This document shows, piece by piece, positions 41,454 through 51,685 of a stretch of 64,000 nt of DNA; the stretch's first letter is position 1; the number at the start of each line of letters is the position of its first letter. Below the pieces are notes generated by a model that saw only the letters and a list, made by a program, of their open reading frames with translations, was not told where the DNA came from and ran no database searches. The position numbers were made by a program, and so were the translations under genes. The stretch spans positions 2,743,495 to 2,807,494 of the forward strand of contig NZ_JAWXCX010000001.1 in assembly GCF_033845285.1 (NCBI RefSeq), given 5' to 3'. The stretch comes from Marinococcus sp. PL1-022 (GTDB lineage Bacteria; Bacillota; Bacilli; Bacillales; Marinococcaceae).

Positions 41454-41909
41454 TCAGTCCAGCGACTTTTCCTTCATATACCGCTCCCAAGCTGCCTGCA
41501 GCGCCTCTTCCATTTCCTCTGCCGTTTCGTGGTAGACCTCCCGGCCGCCGCCGATAGGGTCTCCAATGTCCCTGTCCCCATTGGTTCCGGCATATTCCTT
41601 TAAGAGCACCGTTTTCTTTTCCGCATCCGGAAACATCCGCTTCATAATATCCTTGTGTCCCTGGGTCATCGCAAAGATAACGTCCGCCCAGTCGATTAGT
41701 TCCTTCGTCAGCGGCTGGGACTCATGGTCAATCTCCACCTGTCTTTCATCCATCGCCCGGACGGCTTCTGCCGCTGCCGGCTCTCCATTTGCAGCCATCA
41801 CACCGGCTGAAGCCACCTCCACCTCCGGGTAGTGATGCTTCATTAGTGCAGCAGCCATTGGGCTCCGGCATGTGTTTCCTGTACAAATAAACAATACGTG
41901 ATAACTCAT
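41454..41909 (-). CDS. ywlE: Low-molecular-weight phosphatase YwlE (protein-arginine phosphatase type)
   Basis: 151 residues from ATG at 41909, eight bases after AAGGAGT. The P-loop is CTGNTCRSPMAA (C9). Its Thr13 is the equivalent of the B. subtilis YwlE Thr that selects phospho-arginine over phospho-tyrosine. The acid loop is DIGDPIGGG. The partner kinase McsB is not in the window. It lies between tsaC and rpiB; mntP (ywlD) is missing here. Confidence 0.88.
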   Translation of the reverse strand: MSYHVLFICTGNTCRSPMAAALMKHHYPEVEVASAGVMAANGEPAAAEAVRAMDERQVEIDHESQPLTKELIDWADVIFAMTQGHKDIMKRMFPDAEKKTVLLKEYAGTNGDRDIGDPIGGGREVYHETAEEMEEALQAAWERYMKEKSLD

Positions 41910-41934
41910 TGCCATCGACTCCTTGCAGAAGTTT

Positions 41935-42987
41935 TCATTGTTCTGAAGATGCTGCTTTTTCCAGACGGTTCATGAGCGCGGTTCCGATTCCTTCTTCTGA
42001 AAAAACTTCACAGAACGCAGCGTCTACTTCCATTGTATCTAATTCGCGGAGAACAGCGTACAATTTTGCTGCCGTTTCTTCCGGTGCCCGGCGCGAGCCT
42101 AAACTAAGAAAGGCGTCCGCCTGTGTCCACGCTGATTTGTTCTCTTCCACGGCAAGTACCGCTACTTTCTTTCCGGCCTCCTGGAGGGCCCGGAGCTTTC
42201 TCTGCCATATATCCTCCGGTCCTTTCATTAAATAGAGGGAGGTCGCCGGCGAATAGTGGCGGTATTTCATCCCCGGTGCTGCCGGGGCATCCTCTGAAGA
42301 AGCAGCTTGCGAATAGCGGACGGTGTCAGGGCCAAGCACCTGCTCGATCTGTTCCTTTGTTACTCCTCCCGGTCGCAGAATCCAGCAGAGCTCTGACGTA
42401 CAGTCCACGACAGTGGACTCTACCCCGTATCCACACGGGCCGCCATCGATCACCGCATCAATTTTCCCATTCAGGTCACTGTAGACGTGCTCCGCCGTCG
42501 TCGGACTCGGGGAGCCGGAACGATTGGCACTTGGTGCTGCGACCGGTACGCCTGCGTAGGTCAGCACCGCCCTTGCCACCTCGTGCTCCGGAATTCGTAC
42601 AGCCACTGTGGATAATCCCGCCGTTACAAGAGGTGACAGCGGCGTTTCTTCCGTCAGTGGGAATATAAGCGTCAAAGGTCCCGGCCAGAACGCGTCCATC
42701 AGCTTTTCCATGTTCTCTGTCCACGTTACCCCGAGCTTGCCTAGCTGAGTGCGGTCAGCAATATGAGCAATCAGCGGATTATCCGGCGGCCGGTTTTTAG
42801 CTTCGAAAATCGCCCGGACAGCTTCGGTGCATACAGCGCTTGCTCCGAGGCCATATACGGTTTCTGTCGGGAGGGCCACTGTTTTTCCCTGCGTTATCCA
42901 CAGCCCCATTTCCTTTAATACAGACTTCTCCGGGGAAGCTTCATTTATTTTATCCACATTTTTTATAACCGTCTGTTTATAACTCAT
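41935..42987 (-). CDS. tsaC: L-threonylcarbamoyladenylate synthase (TsaC/Sua5, YwlC)
   Basis: 350-residue long-form Sua5: a YrdC domain (VALPTETVYGLGASAV, FEAKNRPPDNPLIAHI, VPVAAPSANRSGSPSPTTAEHV) and the C-terminal Sua5 domain (ASSEDAPAAPGMKYRHYSP, EEGIGTALMNRLEKAAS). It makes threonylcarbamoyl-AMP for the t6A tRNA base. Its upstream region and first codons carry many DnaA boxes. In B. subtilis spoIIR and ywlA-B lie between prmC and ywlC; here there are 223 bases without a gene. Confidence 0.93.
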   Translation of the reverse strand: MSYKQTVIKNVDKINEASPEKSVLKEMGLWITQGKTVALPTETVYGLGASAVCTEAVRAIFEAKNRPPDNPLIAHIADRTQLGKLGVTWTENMEKLMDAFWPGPLTLIFPLTEETPLSPLVTAGLSTVAVRIPEHEVARAVLTYAGVPVAAPSANRSGSPSPTTAEHVYSDLNGKIDAVIDGGPCGYGVESTVVDCTSELCWILRPGGVTKEQIEQVLGPDTVRYSQAASSEDAPAAPGMKYRHYSPATSLYLMKGPEDIWQRKLRALQEAGKKVAVLAVEENKSAWTQADAFLSLGSRRAPEETAAKLYAVLRELDTMEVDAAFCEVFSEEGIGTALMNRLEKAASSEQ

Positions 42988-43223
42988 GCAGCTTTCGTTC
43001 CTTCCGAAAAATTAAAATGCTTTCATATCAGGGATTATTTTGCTTTATTTTTGGTTTTTCACACTATCAACAGGCTATGATTTTCTGTGGATAACTATGA
43101 TTTCTGCCGTTAATTCAGCTTTTAAATTTACAATTTTTACGATAAATTAATGTTTTCCACATATATGGGGGTATCTGTCTTTTTTTATCCACAGAACGTG
43201 GATAACTTTCTTACTTATTCACA
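42894..43223. promoter_or_regulatory. DnaA-box cluster upstream of and into tsaC (ywlC locus)
   Basis: Exact TTATCCACA at 42894-42902, 42950-42958 and 43185-43193, and its reverse TGTGGATAA at 43086-43094. TTATTCACA (fits TTATNCACA) is at 43215-43223. One-mismatch boxes are TTTTCCACA 43153-43161 and CGTGGATAA 43197-43205. Another exact TGTGGATAA lies at 42607-42615 inside tsaC. Several lie in AT-rich noncoding DNA. B. subtilis has a DnaA-box cluster at ywlC that affects replication initiation; this looks like its counterpart. Confidence 0.8.
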
Positions 43224-44077
43224 ACTGTAACGATTCGGTCGTTCCCATTCAAGTCCTTTATTACCTGAATTCTTTTTTCCGGAAAAGCTTTTTCAGCTGC
43301 CTGCCTCACAGCTTCCCCCTGCTGCCAGCCGATTTCAAAGGCAAGCAGCCCGCCCGGAGCCAGAACTTCGGCAGCACGGCTGATAATTTCTTCATAGCTG
43401 TGGATTCCCTCTTCGCCTTTACCGATCAATGCAATGGCAGGCTCTTTCTCCCGGACGAGTGGATCAAGCTGCTCCCATTCCTCCTTTGGAATGTAGGGAG
43501 GATTGGACACAATAACATCGGCCCGCTCCTTCCGGGACGCCATGCCTTCAAGAAACGATTCCTGATGAAAGACGACCGGTGCGTTTAGCCGTCCGGCGTT
43601 TCTTTTCGCCGTCTCAAGCGCCCGGCTGTCAATATCCACAGCCTGCACCCGTGCCGACGAAAGCTCCAGGGCGAGCGTGACTGCGATAATGCCGCTGCCT
43701 GTGCCAACGTCGATAATCCTTGGGGCTTTCAGCTCTTTATTTTTTCGCACCCAGTCGATCACGTACCAGACAAGCTCCTCGGTTTCCATCCGGGGAATCA
43801 GCACGTCCGGATTAACGTGAAACTCGCGGTCGTAAAAAAAGCTGCTGCCCGTTAAATGCTGCACCGGCGTCCCGGCTGCGTGAAGGTGCACATCCTGCTG
43901 GAAATGCTCCCACGTCTGCAGCGCCATCTGCTCTCTCGAAGCGGCCAGCAGCTGGGCCCGGGAGAGCTGAAGATGGTGCTCGAGAAGCCAGTCCGCTGCC
44001 ATCTCTTCTCTACCATGCTCACTCAAAAAAGAAGAAGCCCATCTCCGGGCTTCAAATACAAGTGGTTCTTCCTTCAT
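43211..44077 (-). CDS. prmC: Peptide chain release factor N5-glutamine methyltransferase
   Basis: SAM-dependent enzyme methylating the GGQ glutamine of release factors; 288 residues. The N-terminal helical domain is followed by the Rossmann domain: VGTGSGIIAVTLAL (SAM loop) and VSNPPYIPKEEW (catalytic NPPY). Its ATG overlaps the prfA stop by one base, so it is coupled to its substrate gene. Confidence 0.95.
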   Translation of the reverse strand: MKEEPLVFEARRWASSFLSEHGREEMAADWLLEHHLQLSRAQLLAASREQMALQTWEHFQQDVHLHAAGTPVQHLTGSSFFYDREFHVNPDVLIPRMETEELVWYVIDWVRKNKELKAPRIIDVGTGSGIIAVTLALELSSARVQAVDIDSRALETAKRNAGRLNAPVVFHQESFLEGMASRKERADVIVSNPPYIPKEEWEQLDPLVREKEPAIALIGKGEEGIHSYEEIISRAAEVLAPGGLLAFEIGWQQGEAVRQAAEKAFPEKRIQVIKDLNGNDRIVTVVNK

Positions 44078-45150
44078 TACGCTTCGCCTGCTTTTTCCAT
44101 CAGCTCGGCCTGCTCTTCCATTACAAGCGGCTCGATAACCTGATCGAGCTCTCCCTGGAGAATCTGGTCAAGCTTTTGCAGCGTCAGGCCGATTCGGTGA
44201 TCGGTTACGCGCGTCTGAGGGAAATTATATGTCCGGATCCGTTCGGAACGGTCCCCGGTTCCCACCGCCGATTTCCGGTTTTCGTCATATTCGGCCTGGG
44301 CTTCCTGCTGGAATTTATCGTACACACGGGCACGAAGAATTGTCATCGCTTTTTCTTTGTTTTTAATCTGCGATTTGCCGTCCTGACAGGAAGCGACAAT
44401 ACCTGTCGGCACGTGAGTCAGCCGTACCGCCGACATGGTGGTGTTTACGCTCTGGCCGCCGGGACCGCTCGCTGCAAACGTATCGACACGGATATCCTTA
44501 TCGTGAATATCCACTTCCACTTCCTCGGCCTCCGGCAGGACAGCCACCGTAGCTGTTGAGGTATGCACGCGTCCCCCGGATTCCGTGCTTGGCACCCGCT
44601 GAACCCGGTGGGCCCCGTTTTCATATTTCATTTTCGAATACGCCGAATCGCCGTTAATCATAAAAATGATTTCCCGATAGCCGCCAAGGTCGCTTGCAGT
44701 CGATTCCACGATTTCTGCTTTCCACCCCTGTTTTTCTGCGTAACGGGTATACATTTTGTATAAATCAGCAGCAAACAGCGCCGCTTCTTCACCGCCCGCG
44801 GCTCCCCGTATTTCAATAATGACGTTTTTGTCATCGTTTGGATCCTTCGGCAGAAGGAGCCTCCGGAGCTCTTCCTCCTGGCTTTCAATACGCTCGCTCA
44901 GCTCTTCGACTTCCGATTTTACCATGTCTTTCATTTCCGCATCGTGCTCATCCTCAAGCATCGACTTGGCTTCATCAAGCTGCTGCCGGGCTTCTTTGTA
45001 TTCCCGGTAGACCTCCACGGTCCGCTGCATCTGTGCCTGCTCCTTGGACAGCTCCTTGATTTTATTCGGATCGTTTGCGATTTCCGGATCGCTCAGCTGT
45101 TCGTTTAAATATTCATAACGGTCTTCTACCGTCTGCAGTCGCTCTAACAC
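44077..45150 (-). CDS. prfA: Peptide chain release factor 1
   Basis: Recognises UAA/UAG and triggers peptide release. GGQ is in [19 protein letters not shown]; the codon-recognition domain lies before it. I take GTG at 45150 (GTG TTA GAG: MLERL, as in B. subtilis MLDRL) behind AGAGGTGA, giving 357 residues; a GTG at 45159 lies inside that site. First gene of prfA-prmC. Confidence 0.95.
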   Translation of the reverse strand: MLERLQTVEDRYEYLNEQLSDPEIANDPNKIKELSKEQAQMQRTVEVYREYKEARQQLDEAKSMLEDEHDAEMKDMVKSEVEELSERIESQEEELRRLLLPKDPNDDKNVIIEIRGAAGGEEAALFAADLYKMYTRYAEKQGWKAEIVESTASDLGGYREIIFMINGDSAYSKMKYENGAHRVQRVPSTESGGRVHTSTATVAVLPEAEEVEVDIHDKDIRVDTFAASGPGGQSVNTTMSAVRLTHVPTGIVASCQDGKSQIKNKEKAMTILRARVYDKFQQEAQAEYDENRKSAVGTGDRSERIRTYNFPQTRVTDHRIGLTLQKLDQILQGELDQVIEPLVMEEQAELMEKAGEA

Positions 45151-45361
45151 ACCGTTCACCTCTATTTTTCAAATTTTATCCGACGGAAATATATTTCGTT
45201 ACTTTTTACACGTTTCTCGTTCTCCTTTACAGTATACTAATTATAATACAGGGGCATAGGGGCGTCAAAATACCACCGCATCTGTAAATTTCGTTTGACC
45301 AGTGCGGGAGCGGGGAACCGCCCTGTAGATGCCTATTGTTTCAGCAGAAGGGGGAAAAACA

Positions 45362-46690
45362 ATGAAATACGTTATTATCGGCGGAGACGCCGCCGGCATG
45401 AGTGCAGCCATGCAGATCTACCGGCAGGATGAGAACGCAGAAATTATTACACTTGAAGCTGGGGAAATATATTCCTACGCCCAGTGCGGCCTTCCTTACA
45501 TACTCGGGGGCGAAGTCGAAGACAGCGCGAATTTAATCGCCCGCGACGTCGACACATTTCGGGAAAAGTACGGCATTGATGCCCGGGTCAACCACGAGGT
45601 AACCGGCGTTAATGCGGATAAAAAAGAAGTCACCGGGATGGATAACAATACTGGACAACCGTTTCAGGTTACGTATGACAAACTGCTCGTCGCCTCCGGC
45701 GGGCGTCCGCTTCTGCCAAACTGGCCGGGGCGGGAGCTTGAAGGCGTTCATACACTAAAAACGATTCCGGACGCCGAAACGATCAAAACAGATCTGGCGC
45801 ACGTTAACCATGTCACTGTCGTAGGAGGCGGTTACATTGGCCTGGAGGTGGCGGAAAACTGCATTCATGCCGGAAAGAAAGTGACGCTTCTGCAGCGCGG
45901 TGATCAGCTTGCGGGCATATTTGATCCTGACATGGCAGAATACATCGCCGAGGAAGCGGAAGCGAACGGCATTGAGCTGCTGTTTGGAGAGAACGTTCAG
46001 CATTTATCAGGCAAAAGCCGGGTCGAAGCTGTCCATACCGACCGGCGGGTAGTTGAAACCGATGCAGTGATCGCCGGCGTCGGTCTGCGCCCGAACACGG
46101 AAATGGTGTCCAAATGCGGACTGTTCCGGCACGGCAACGGTGCCCTTCAGGTGAACCGCTATATGGAAACCAACGTCCCTGATATATATGCCGCCGGGGA
46201 CTGCGCTACCCAGTTTCACCGGATCAAGGAGATCGATGATTACCTTCCGCTCGGAACCCATGCCAACAAGCAGGGGCGGGTCGCCGGCCTGAACATGGCT
46301 GGAAGCGTAAAGTCCTTTAAAGGAGTAACCGGCACCTCTATTCTCCGCTTTTTCAGCCTGACGCTTGGAAAAACCGGCATCTCCGAGGCGGAGGCTGCGG
46401 ACATGCGCTTTCCGAACCGCAGTGAGATGCTTACTACATCAAGCCATGCCGGCTATTTCCCGGGAAATACCAGACTTCATATTAAAGTCACGTACTGTCC
46501 GGACACAGGTATTATACTTGGCGGTCAGCTTATCGGCGGCGACGGCACAGACAAACGGCTCGATGTGCTGGCAACCGCCCTATTCCACCGTATGACGATC
46601 AGCGAGTTTGAGGATTTGGACCTGAGCTACGCACCGCCGTACAATAAAGTGTGGGATCCGCTCCAGCAGGTGATCCGCCGGGCGAAGTAG
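45362..46690 (+). CDS. CoA-disulfide reductase-like FAD/NAD(P)-dependent oxidoreductase
   Basis: 442 residues from ATG at 45362 behind AGAAGGGGG; an in-frame start at 45329 lacks a site. The FAD motif is YVIIGGDAAGMSAAM. The redox cysteine C42 is in YAQCGLPYILGG, the pattern of CoA-disulfide reductase/NADH oxidase. The NAD(P) motif is VTVVGGGYIGLEVAE; the second FAD motif is PDIYAAGDCATQ; a C-terminal dimerisation domain follows. No rhodanese domain. It is the only plus-strand gene between rho and atp, so it seems inserted between prfA and tdk. It likely keeps CoA reduced. Confidence 0.85.
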   Translation: MKYVIIGGDAAGMSAAMQIYRQDENAEIITLEAGEIYSYAQCGLPYILGGEVEDSANLIARDVDTFREKYGIDARVNHEVTGVNADKKEVTGMDNNTGQPFQVTYDKLLVASGGRPLLPNWPGRELEGVHTLKTIPDAETIKTDLAHVNHVTVVGGGYIGLEVAENCIHAGKKVTLLQRGDQLAGIFDPDMAEYIAEEAEANGIELLFGENVQHLSGKSRVEAVHTDRRVVETDAVIAGVGLRPNTEMVSKCGLFRHGNGALQVNRYMETNVPDIYAAGDCATQFHRIKEIDDYLPLGTHANKQGRVAGLNMAGSVKSFKGVTGTSILRFFSLTLGKTGISEAEAADMRFPNRSEMLTTSSHAGYFPGNTRLHIKVTYCPDTGIILGGQLIGGDGTDKRLDVLATALFHRMTISEFEDLDLSYAPPYNKVWDPLQQVIRRAK

Positions 46691-46710
46691 CTGTCCACCT
46701 GCAATAGATA

Positions 46711-46748
46711 AAGCCAGCCGGGGCACTGCTCCGGCTGGCTTGTTTTTT
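46711..46748 (+). terminator. Terminator of the oxidoreductase gene
   Basis: Stem AAGCCAGCCGG / CCGGCTGGCTT with a 9-base loop, then GTTTTTTG. On the minus strand it could also stop tdk transcription, though the tail there (TTATC) is poor. Confidence 0.85.
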
Positions 46749-46750
46749 GT

Positions 46751-47329
46751 TTACAGGGCAATAGGCGGGTTCGCGTGACACCTCCGGCATACCGGATAAT
46801 ACGAATCATTGCCGCCGATATGAATCTGATCACCTGTATAAATCGGCCGCCCCTCGCCGTCGAGCCTTAAATTCATGACCGCTTTTTTATGACAGAACCA
46901 GCAGATGGTCTTCATTTCCTCGATTTTGTCCGCGTAGAGAAGCAGATGCTTGCTGCCTTCAAACAGTTCATTTTGAAAATCGTTTTTCAAACCGAAGCTC
47001 ATCACCGGAATATCAAGGTTATCAACAATTTCCGCCAGCTGAATGATGTGCTCCTGGGACAGAAACTGCGCCTCATCGACGAGGATGCAGAACGGACGCT
47101 CTTCTTCCTGACGGACGATATCGTAAATGTTTGTTTCTTCAAATACTGGAACAGCCTCACGCTCCACTCCGATTCTGCTTGCTACAAATCCGACACCGCG
47201 CCGGTCATCCAGGCCGGAGGTGAAGATAAGCACCGGTTTATTCTGCTCTTCATAATTGTGGGCCACCTTTAAAATTTCGATGGACTTGCCGCTGTTCATT
47301 GTGCCGTATTTAAAAAATAACTGCGCCAT
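46751..47329 (-). CDS. tdk: Thymidine kinase (type II)
   Basis: Salvage kinase of 192 residues. P-loop [13 protein letters not shown]; the catalytic Glu/Walker B region is [10 protein letters not shown]. The zinc site is C-W-F-C and C-R-R-C-H near the C-terminus, and the lasso loop ends with YYPVC. The N-terminus [11 protein letters not shown] is normal. It lies between rpmE and prfA as in B. subtilis. Confidence 0.95.
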   Translation of the reverse strand: MAQLFFKYGTMNSGKSIEILKVAHNYEEQNKPVLIFTSGLDDRRGVGFVASRIGVEREAVPVFEETNIYDIVRQEEERPFCILVDEAQFLSQEHIIQLAEIVDNLDIPVMSFGLKNDFQNELFEGSKHLLLYADKIEEMKTICWFCHKKAVMNLRLDGEGRPIYTGDQIHIGGNDSYYPVCRRCHANPPIAL

Positions 47330-47365
47330 ATTATTCTCCCCTGCTTATCGGTTTCGGTTCATGAT

Positions 47366-47396
47366 ATAAAAAAGACGGAAGCCGCAGCTTCCGCCT
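47366..47396 (-). terminator. Terminator of rpmE
   Basis: Minus-strand stem AGGCGGAAGC / GCTTCCGTCT (one G-T pair), 4-base loop and TTTTTTATATC. It separates rpmE from tdk. Confidence 0.88.
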
Positions 47397-47413
47397 TTCC
47401 CCAACCATTGTGA

Positions 47414-47656
47414 TTAGCGGTTGTATTTTCTTTTGAACTTGTCCACACGGCCGCCGGCAGTGTTCTGCTTCTGCTTGCCGGTATAGAACGGGTGGGAGTC
47501 GGAGCTTACCTCAATTTTGATTACTGGGTACGTGTTTCCGTCTTCCCATTCGATAGTTTCAGATGAGCTTTCTGTCGAACCGCTCAAAAACTTGAATCCC
47601 GTGCTTGTATCCATAAACACAACTTTATGATATTCCGGATGCACTTGTTGTTTCAT
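47414..47656 (-). CDS. rpmE2: Ribosomal protein L31, type B (zinc-free)
   Basis: 80-residue bL31. [31 protein letters not shown] and [13 protein letters not shown] are type B; the CxxC pairs of type A L31 are absent, so it binds no zinc. B. subtilis has the type A gene downstream of rho and keeps type B (ytiA) elsewhere under Zur control. Here type B sits at the rho-linked place. Confidence 0.93.
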   Translation of the reverse strand: MKQQVHPEYHKVVFMDTSTGFKFLSGSTESSSETIEWEDGNTYPVIKIEVSSDSHPFYTGKQKQNTAGGRVDKFKRKYNR

Positions 47657-47744
47657 AGCTGGTCACTTCCTTTCAATTCTTCTCTTTTTCACACATAACG
47701 AGATTATAACAATTCCCCCGGAATTTATCAATCGTTCATTTCGT

Positions 47745-49034
47745 TTATTTCTTTCCGGTCGTTACTTTTCCCTGCTTGTCCTTTTGAAGCTCCTCAAAGA
47801 ATTCCTCGTTCGTTTTGGTCTGCTTAATGCGCCGGATAAAGTGATCCACGAAATCCGGAGAATCGTTCATCGTCTTGCGGATTGCCCATAAATTATCCAG
47901 ATGCTCCTTGGAAACGAGCAGCTCTTCTTTCCGGGTGCTCGAGCGGCGGATGTCGATCGATGGGAAGATACGGCGTTCGGCCAGACGGCGGTCAAGATGA
48001 AGCTCCATGTTGCCTGTGCCTTTAAATTCCTCATAAATCACATCGTCCATTCGCGAACCGGTTTCTACAAGGGCCGTCGCAAGAATGGTCAGGCTTCCGC
48101 CTTCTTCAATATTGCGGGCCGCCCCGAAGAAGCGCTTCGGACGGTGAAGCGCTGCCGGGTCAATACCGCCGGAAAGCGTCCGGCCGCTTGGCGGCAGCAC
48201 CAGGTTATACGCCCGTGCAAGCCGGGTGATGCTGTCGAGCAGAATGACGACGTCTTTCTTGTGCTCCACGAGCCGCATCGCCCGTTCAAGCACAAGCTCA
48301 GAAACTTTAATGTGGTTCTCAGGCACTTCATCGAATGTAGAGCTGGCTACGTCCCCGTCTACAGAACGTTCGATGTCAGTGACCTCCTCCGGACGCTCAT
48401 CCACAAGCAGCACAATCAGCTCGGTTTCCGGATGGTTTTCAGTAATACTGTTGGCGACTTCTTTTAACAGCGACGTCTTTCCGGCTTTTGGCGGAGCCAC
48501 AATGAGTCCGCGCTGGCCGAAGCCTACCGGGGTGATCAGGTCAATAATCCGTGAAGACGCGCGGTTGGGACGGGTCTCCATCTGCATTCGCTCTTCCGGA
48601 TACAGCGGCGTCAGCGCCGGAAAATGCGGGCGTTCCTTCGAGGAGTCCGGGTCTTCCCCGTTGACTGCTTCCACCTGAAGCAGACCGTGGTACCGCTCCG
48701 AATCCTTCGGCGGCCGTACCTTTCCGGAAACCTTGTCCCCGTTTCTCAAGTCAAAACGGCGGATCTGCGAGGCAGAGATGTAAATGTCCTCCGTGCTCGG
48801 CAGGTAGTTAATCGGGCGCAGAAAACCGTAGCCCTCTGTCTGGATAATTTCAAGCACGCCTTCCATAAACATCAGGCCGTCTTTTTCCGCCTGCCCCTTT
48901 AAGATCGCAAAGACGAGCTCCCGTTTGTTTAATTTGCTGTAATACGATACCTTGTATTCCTTGGCGAGCCGGTACAATTCTTTCAGCGTCATTGTCTCAA
49001 GCTCTGCGATGTTGACTGCCAATGCGGTCACCAC
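47745..49034 (-). CDS. rho: Transcription termination factor Rho
   Basis: RNA-dependent ATPase hexamer that ends transcription; 429 residues in this frame. The RNA-binding domain has [20 protein letters not shown], Walker A is [13 protein letters not shown], Walker [17 protein letters not shown], and the Q-loop/R-loop region [16 protein letters not shown]. The start is uncertain: GTG at 49034 or TTG at 49022 (behind AAGTGGTGA); the family sequence begins at about [14 protein letters not shown]. Confidence 0.95.
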   Translation of the reverse strand: MVTALAVNIAELETMTLKELYRLAKEYKVSYYSKLNKRELVFAILKGQAEKDGLMFMEGVLEIIQTEGYGFLRPINYLPSTEDIYISASQIRRFDLRNGDKVSGKVRPPKDSERYHGLLQVEAVNGEDPDSSKERPHFPALTPLYPEERMQMETRPNRASSRIIDLITPVGFGQRGLIVAPPKAGKTSLLKEVANSITENHPETELIVLLVDERPEEVTDIERSVDGDVASSTFDEVPENHIKVSELVLERAMRLVEHKKDVVILLDSITRLARAYNLVLPPSGRTLSGGIDPAALHRPKRFFGAARNIEEGGSLTILATALVETGSRMDDVIYEEFKGTGNMELHLDRRLAERRIFPSIDIRRSSTRKEELLVSKEHLDNLWAIRKTMNDSPDFVDHFIRRIKQTKTNEEFFEELQKDKQGKVTTGKK

Positions 49035-49375
49035 TTTCTTTTTCTTTTATGAATGTAAAAAAGTAATCATGTATATTAGTTACGTCAACGTGAAGAAACA
49101 CTTACACTTTGTGAATGTAAGCCGTCTTTTTTATTTCCGTTATGGCTTTCCGGCAAAACGTGTTGGGATAGTTGGAAGATAAGAAAAGGAACGGATGCCC
49201 TGCATTCTTTGGAGCATTGAAGCAGATGCGCCTTCGCTTCGCATAAAGGAGAGGAGTACTGTTGAATGGCAGTAAACGTTTTACGAATACGGATTGTTCT
49301 TCATCATTTTAACTTTGAACGACTCTGTCTGCAAGTGAAATTATCAGCACGGGAGACCTCCGGCATGAAAACGGG
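49035..49375. other. Gap between glpX and rho
   Basis: It should hold the rho promoter. On the plus strand AAGGAGAGGAG at 49247-49257 precedes TTG 49262 (16 codons) and ATG 49265 (59 codons, running into glpX antisense). Neither looks like a real protein. Nothing else recognisable. Confidence 0.4.
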
Positions 49376-49399
49376 AAAAGGACAGGTGCCCCCTGTCCT
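49376..49399 (-). terminator. Terminator of glpX
   Basis: Minus-strand stem AGGACAGG / CCTGTCCT with a short loop, then TTTTCCC. Confidence 0.75.
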
Positions 49400-49408
49400 C
49401 TGCCTGTG

Positions 49409-50380
49409 CTATTCGTCTCTGATGACAAAATCCGGTTTTTTCTGAACGTTGTGCTTGCCGTCGACAAAACGGACCGTCCCTGATTTCGCCCTCATGACCA
49501 GGGACTGGGTGGTCGCCTTGGAGCTTTTAAAATTCACGCCCTTCAGCAGCTCGCCCTCCGTTACGCCGGTAGCAGCGAAGATGCAGTCCTCCCCGCCGAC
49601 CAGATCCGACATAAGAAGCGGCCGGCTGACGTCATCAATGCCCATTTCCGTGCACCGGGCCAGCTCATCGTCATTCTGTGGAAGAAGCTTGCCCTGCATT
49701 TCCCCGCCCAGACACTTGAGTCCGACCGCGGCAATAACGCCCTCCGGCGCTCCGCCGGAGCCAAGCAGTATATCCACACCTGTTTCATCAAAGGCGGTAT
49801 TAATTGCACCCGCCACGTCCCCGGCGGGAATCAGCTTGATGCGGGCTCCGGTGTCGCGGACGTCCTGAATCAGTTTGGCATGGCGCTCTCTGTCTAAAAT
49901 AGTGACTACAACGTCTTCAATATCCTTGCCCTTTGCCTTTGCTACAGCATGCAGGTTGTCTGCAACCGGCGCATCGATATCAATTGTCCCAATCGCTTCA
50001 GGTCCTACGGCAATTTTATCCATATACATATCCGGAGCATGGAGAAGTCTTCCATGGTCAGCAATGGCAAGCACCGCGAGGGCGTTCCAGGAGCCGCTGG
50101 CGACGATTTCTGTACCTTCAAGCGGGTCTACCGCCACATCGACTCTCGGGCCGAAGCCGGTACCGAGCTTTTCCCCAATGTAGAGCATCGGCGCTTCGTC
50201 CATTTCCCCTTCGCCGATGACCACGGTCCCTTTCATCGGGATCGTGTCAAATACATCGCGCATTGCGCTTGTAGCAGCATCGTCGGCCTCATCCTTTTTT
50301 CCCCGGCCCATCCAGCGTGCAGACGATAATGCCGCTGCTTCTGTCACTCGTACTAACTCCATCGATAGACTTCTTTCCAT
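49409..50380 (-). CDS. glpX: Fructose-1,6-bisphosphatase class II
   Basis: Lithium-sensitive FBPase of gluconeogenesis, 323 residues. Metal and substrate motifs: [41 protein letters not shown] and [14 protein letters not shown]. The gene lies between murAB and rho, as in B. subtilis. Confidence 0.94.
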   Translation of the reverse strand: MERSLSMELVRVTEAAALSSARWMGRGKKDEADDAATSAMRDVFDTIPMKGTVVIGEGEMDEAPMLYIGEKLGTGFGPRVDVAVDPLEGTEIVASGSWNALAVLAIADHGRLLHAPDMYMDKIAVGPEAIGTIDIDAPVADNLHAVAKAKGKDIEDVVVTILDRERHAKLIQDVRDTGARIKLIPAGDVAGAINTAFDETGVDILLGSGGAPEGVIAAVGLKCLGGEMQGKLLPQNDDELARCTEMGIDDVSRPLLMSDLVGGEDCIFAATGVTEGELLKGVNFKSSKATTQSLVMRAKSGTVRFVDGKHNVQKKPDFVIRDE

Positions 50381-50398
50381 TGTTATACTCCCCCAAGC

Positions 50399-51685
50399 TT
50401 ATGAATTTTTAATTTCCTGCATCTCCTGCTCACTGATGGTCTCTAAACGAATATCAGCGCCTAAATAACGCAATTTGTGCTCAATCCTTTCATAGCCCCG
50501 GGCCACATGCTCAAAGCCGGTAATAACGGTACGGCCTTCGGCCATCAGCCCGGCTACGATCAGGGCAGCTCCGGCCCGCAGGTCGCTCGCTGCCACCTCT
50601 ACACCCTGAAGCTGAGCGGGCCCACGCACAATCGCAGTGCCTTCACTGGTGGTTACATCCGCTCCCATGCGCGACAGCTCATCCACATGCTTGAACCGGG
50701 ATGGATAGATGGTGTCGTGAACAATCGTTTTTCCTTCCGCTTTTGTCATCAGCGCTGTGAACGGCTGCTGCAGATCGGTAGGAAAACCGGGATAAACGAG
50801 TGTTTTTAACTGCACGGCCTGCAGCCGCTCCGTCCCGGTGACACGTACCGAATTATCATACCATTCCACGCCTGTCCCTGTTTCCCGGAGCTTGGCCGTT
50901 AATGCTTCGAGATGGTCCGGAATGACGTTGTCTATTACTACTTCGCTTCCCGCAGCTGCCCCGGCAATCATATAGGTTCCCGCCTCAATCCGGTCCGGAA
51001 TAATCGAATGAGTGCATCCATTTAATTCTTCCACGCCGTCAATACGGATCACGTTTGTACCCGCGCCTTTAATATTTGCCCCCATATTTGTTAAAAGTGT
51101 GGCTACGTCGATAATCTCCGGTTCCTTCGCGGCGTTTTCGATGACTGTCCGGCCCTTGGCCATGACTGCCGCCATCATAATATTAATCGTCGCCCCAACA
51201 CTCACCACATCCAGGTAGATGCGGGCTCCTTTCAGCTCTTTGGCATGGATATGAAGCGCTCCGTGTTCATTTTCGACGGTGGCACCAAGGGCTTCAAAGC
51301 CTTTGATGTGCTGATCAATCGGCCGCGGACCAAGATAGCAGCCGCCCGGCATGCCGATAACCGCTTTTTTAAACCGGCCGAGCATTGCCCCCATCAGATA
51401 GTAGGAAGCGCGCAGCTTCTTTACTTTTCCGTTTGGCAGCGGCAGCGGACGGACATTCTTCGCGTTAATTTTCATCCGGTGATTCTCTGTTTTTACATTC
51501 GCTCCCGCGCCCTGCAAAATCTCAGCCAGCGTGTCGATATCGTGAATATCCGGAAGGTTCTCGAGAGTCACATGGCCATTTGCCATCAATGCCGCCGGTA
51601 CAAGCGCCACCGCGCTGTTTTTCGCTCCGCTGACCGATACCCGGCCTGCTAAGGGCCTGCCGCCTTCAATAATCATTTTCTGCAT
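50399..51685 (-). CDS. murAB: UDP-N-acetylglucosamine 1-carboxyvinyltransferase (MurA, second copy)
   Basis: Second MurA paralogue, 428 residues from ATG at 51685 behind AGAGGATGA; the frame to 51706 covers that site. The catalytic Cys116 is in [32 protein letters not shown] is the N-terminal loop. It lies between tal and glpX as murAB (murZ) does in B. subtilis. Confidence 0.93.
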   Translation of the reverse strand: MQKMIIEGGRPLAGRVSVSGAKNSAVALVPAALMANGHVTLENLPDIHDIDTLAEILQGAGANVKTENHRMKINAKNVRPLPLPNGKVKKLRASYYLMGAMLGRFKKAVIGMPGGCYLGPRPIDQHIKGFEALGATVENEHGALHIHAKELKGARIYLDVVSVGATINIMMAAVMAKGRTVIENAAKEPEIIDVATLLTNMGANIKGAGTNVIRIDGVEELNGCTHSIIPDRIEAGTYMIAGAAAGSEVVIDNVIPDHLEALTAKLRETGTGVEWYDNSVRVTGTERLQAVQLKTLVYPGFPTDLQQPFTALMTKAEGKTIVHDTIYPSRFKHVDELSRMGADVTTSEGTAIVRGPAQLQGVEVAASDLRAGAALIVAGLMAEGRTVITGFEHVARGYERIEHKLRYLGADIRLETISEQEMQEIKNS

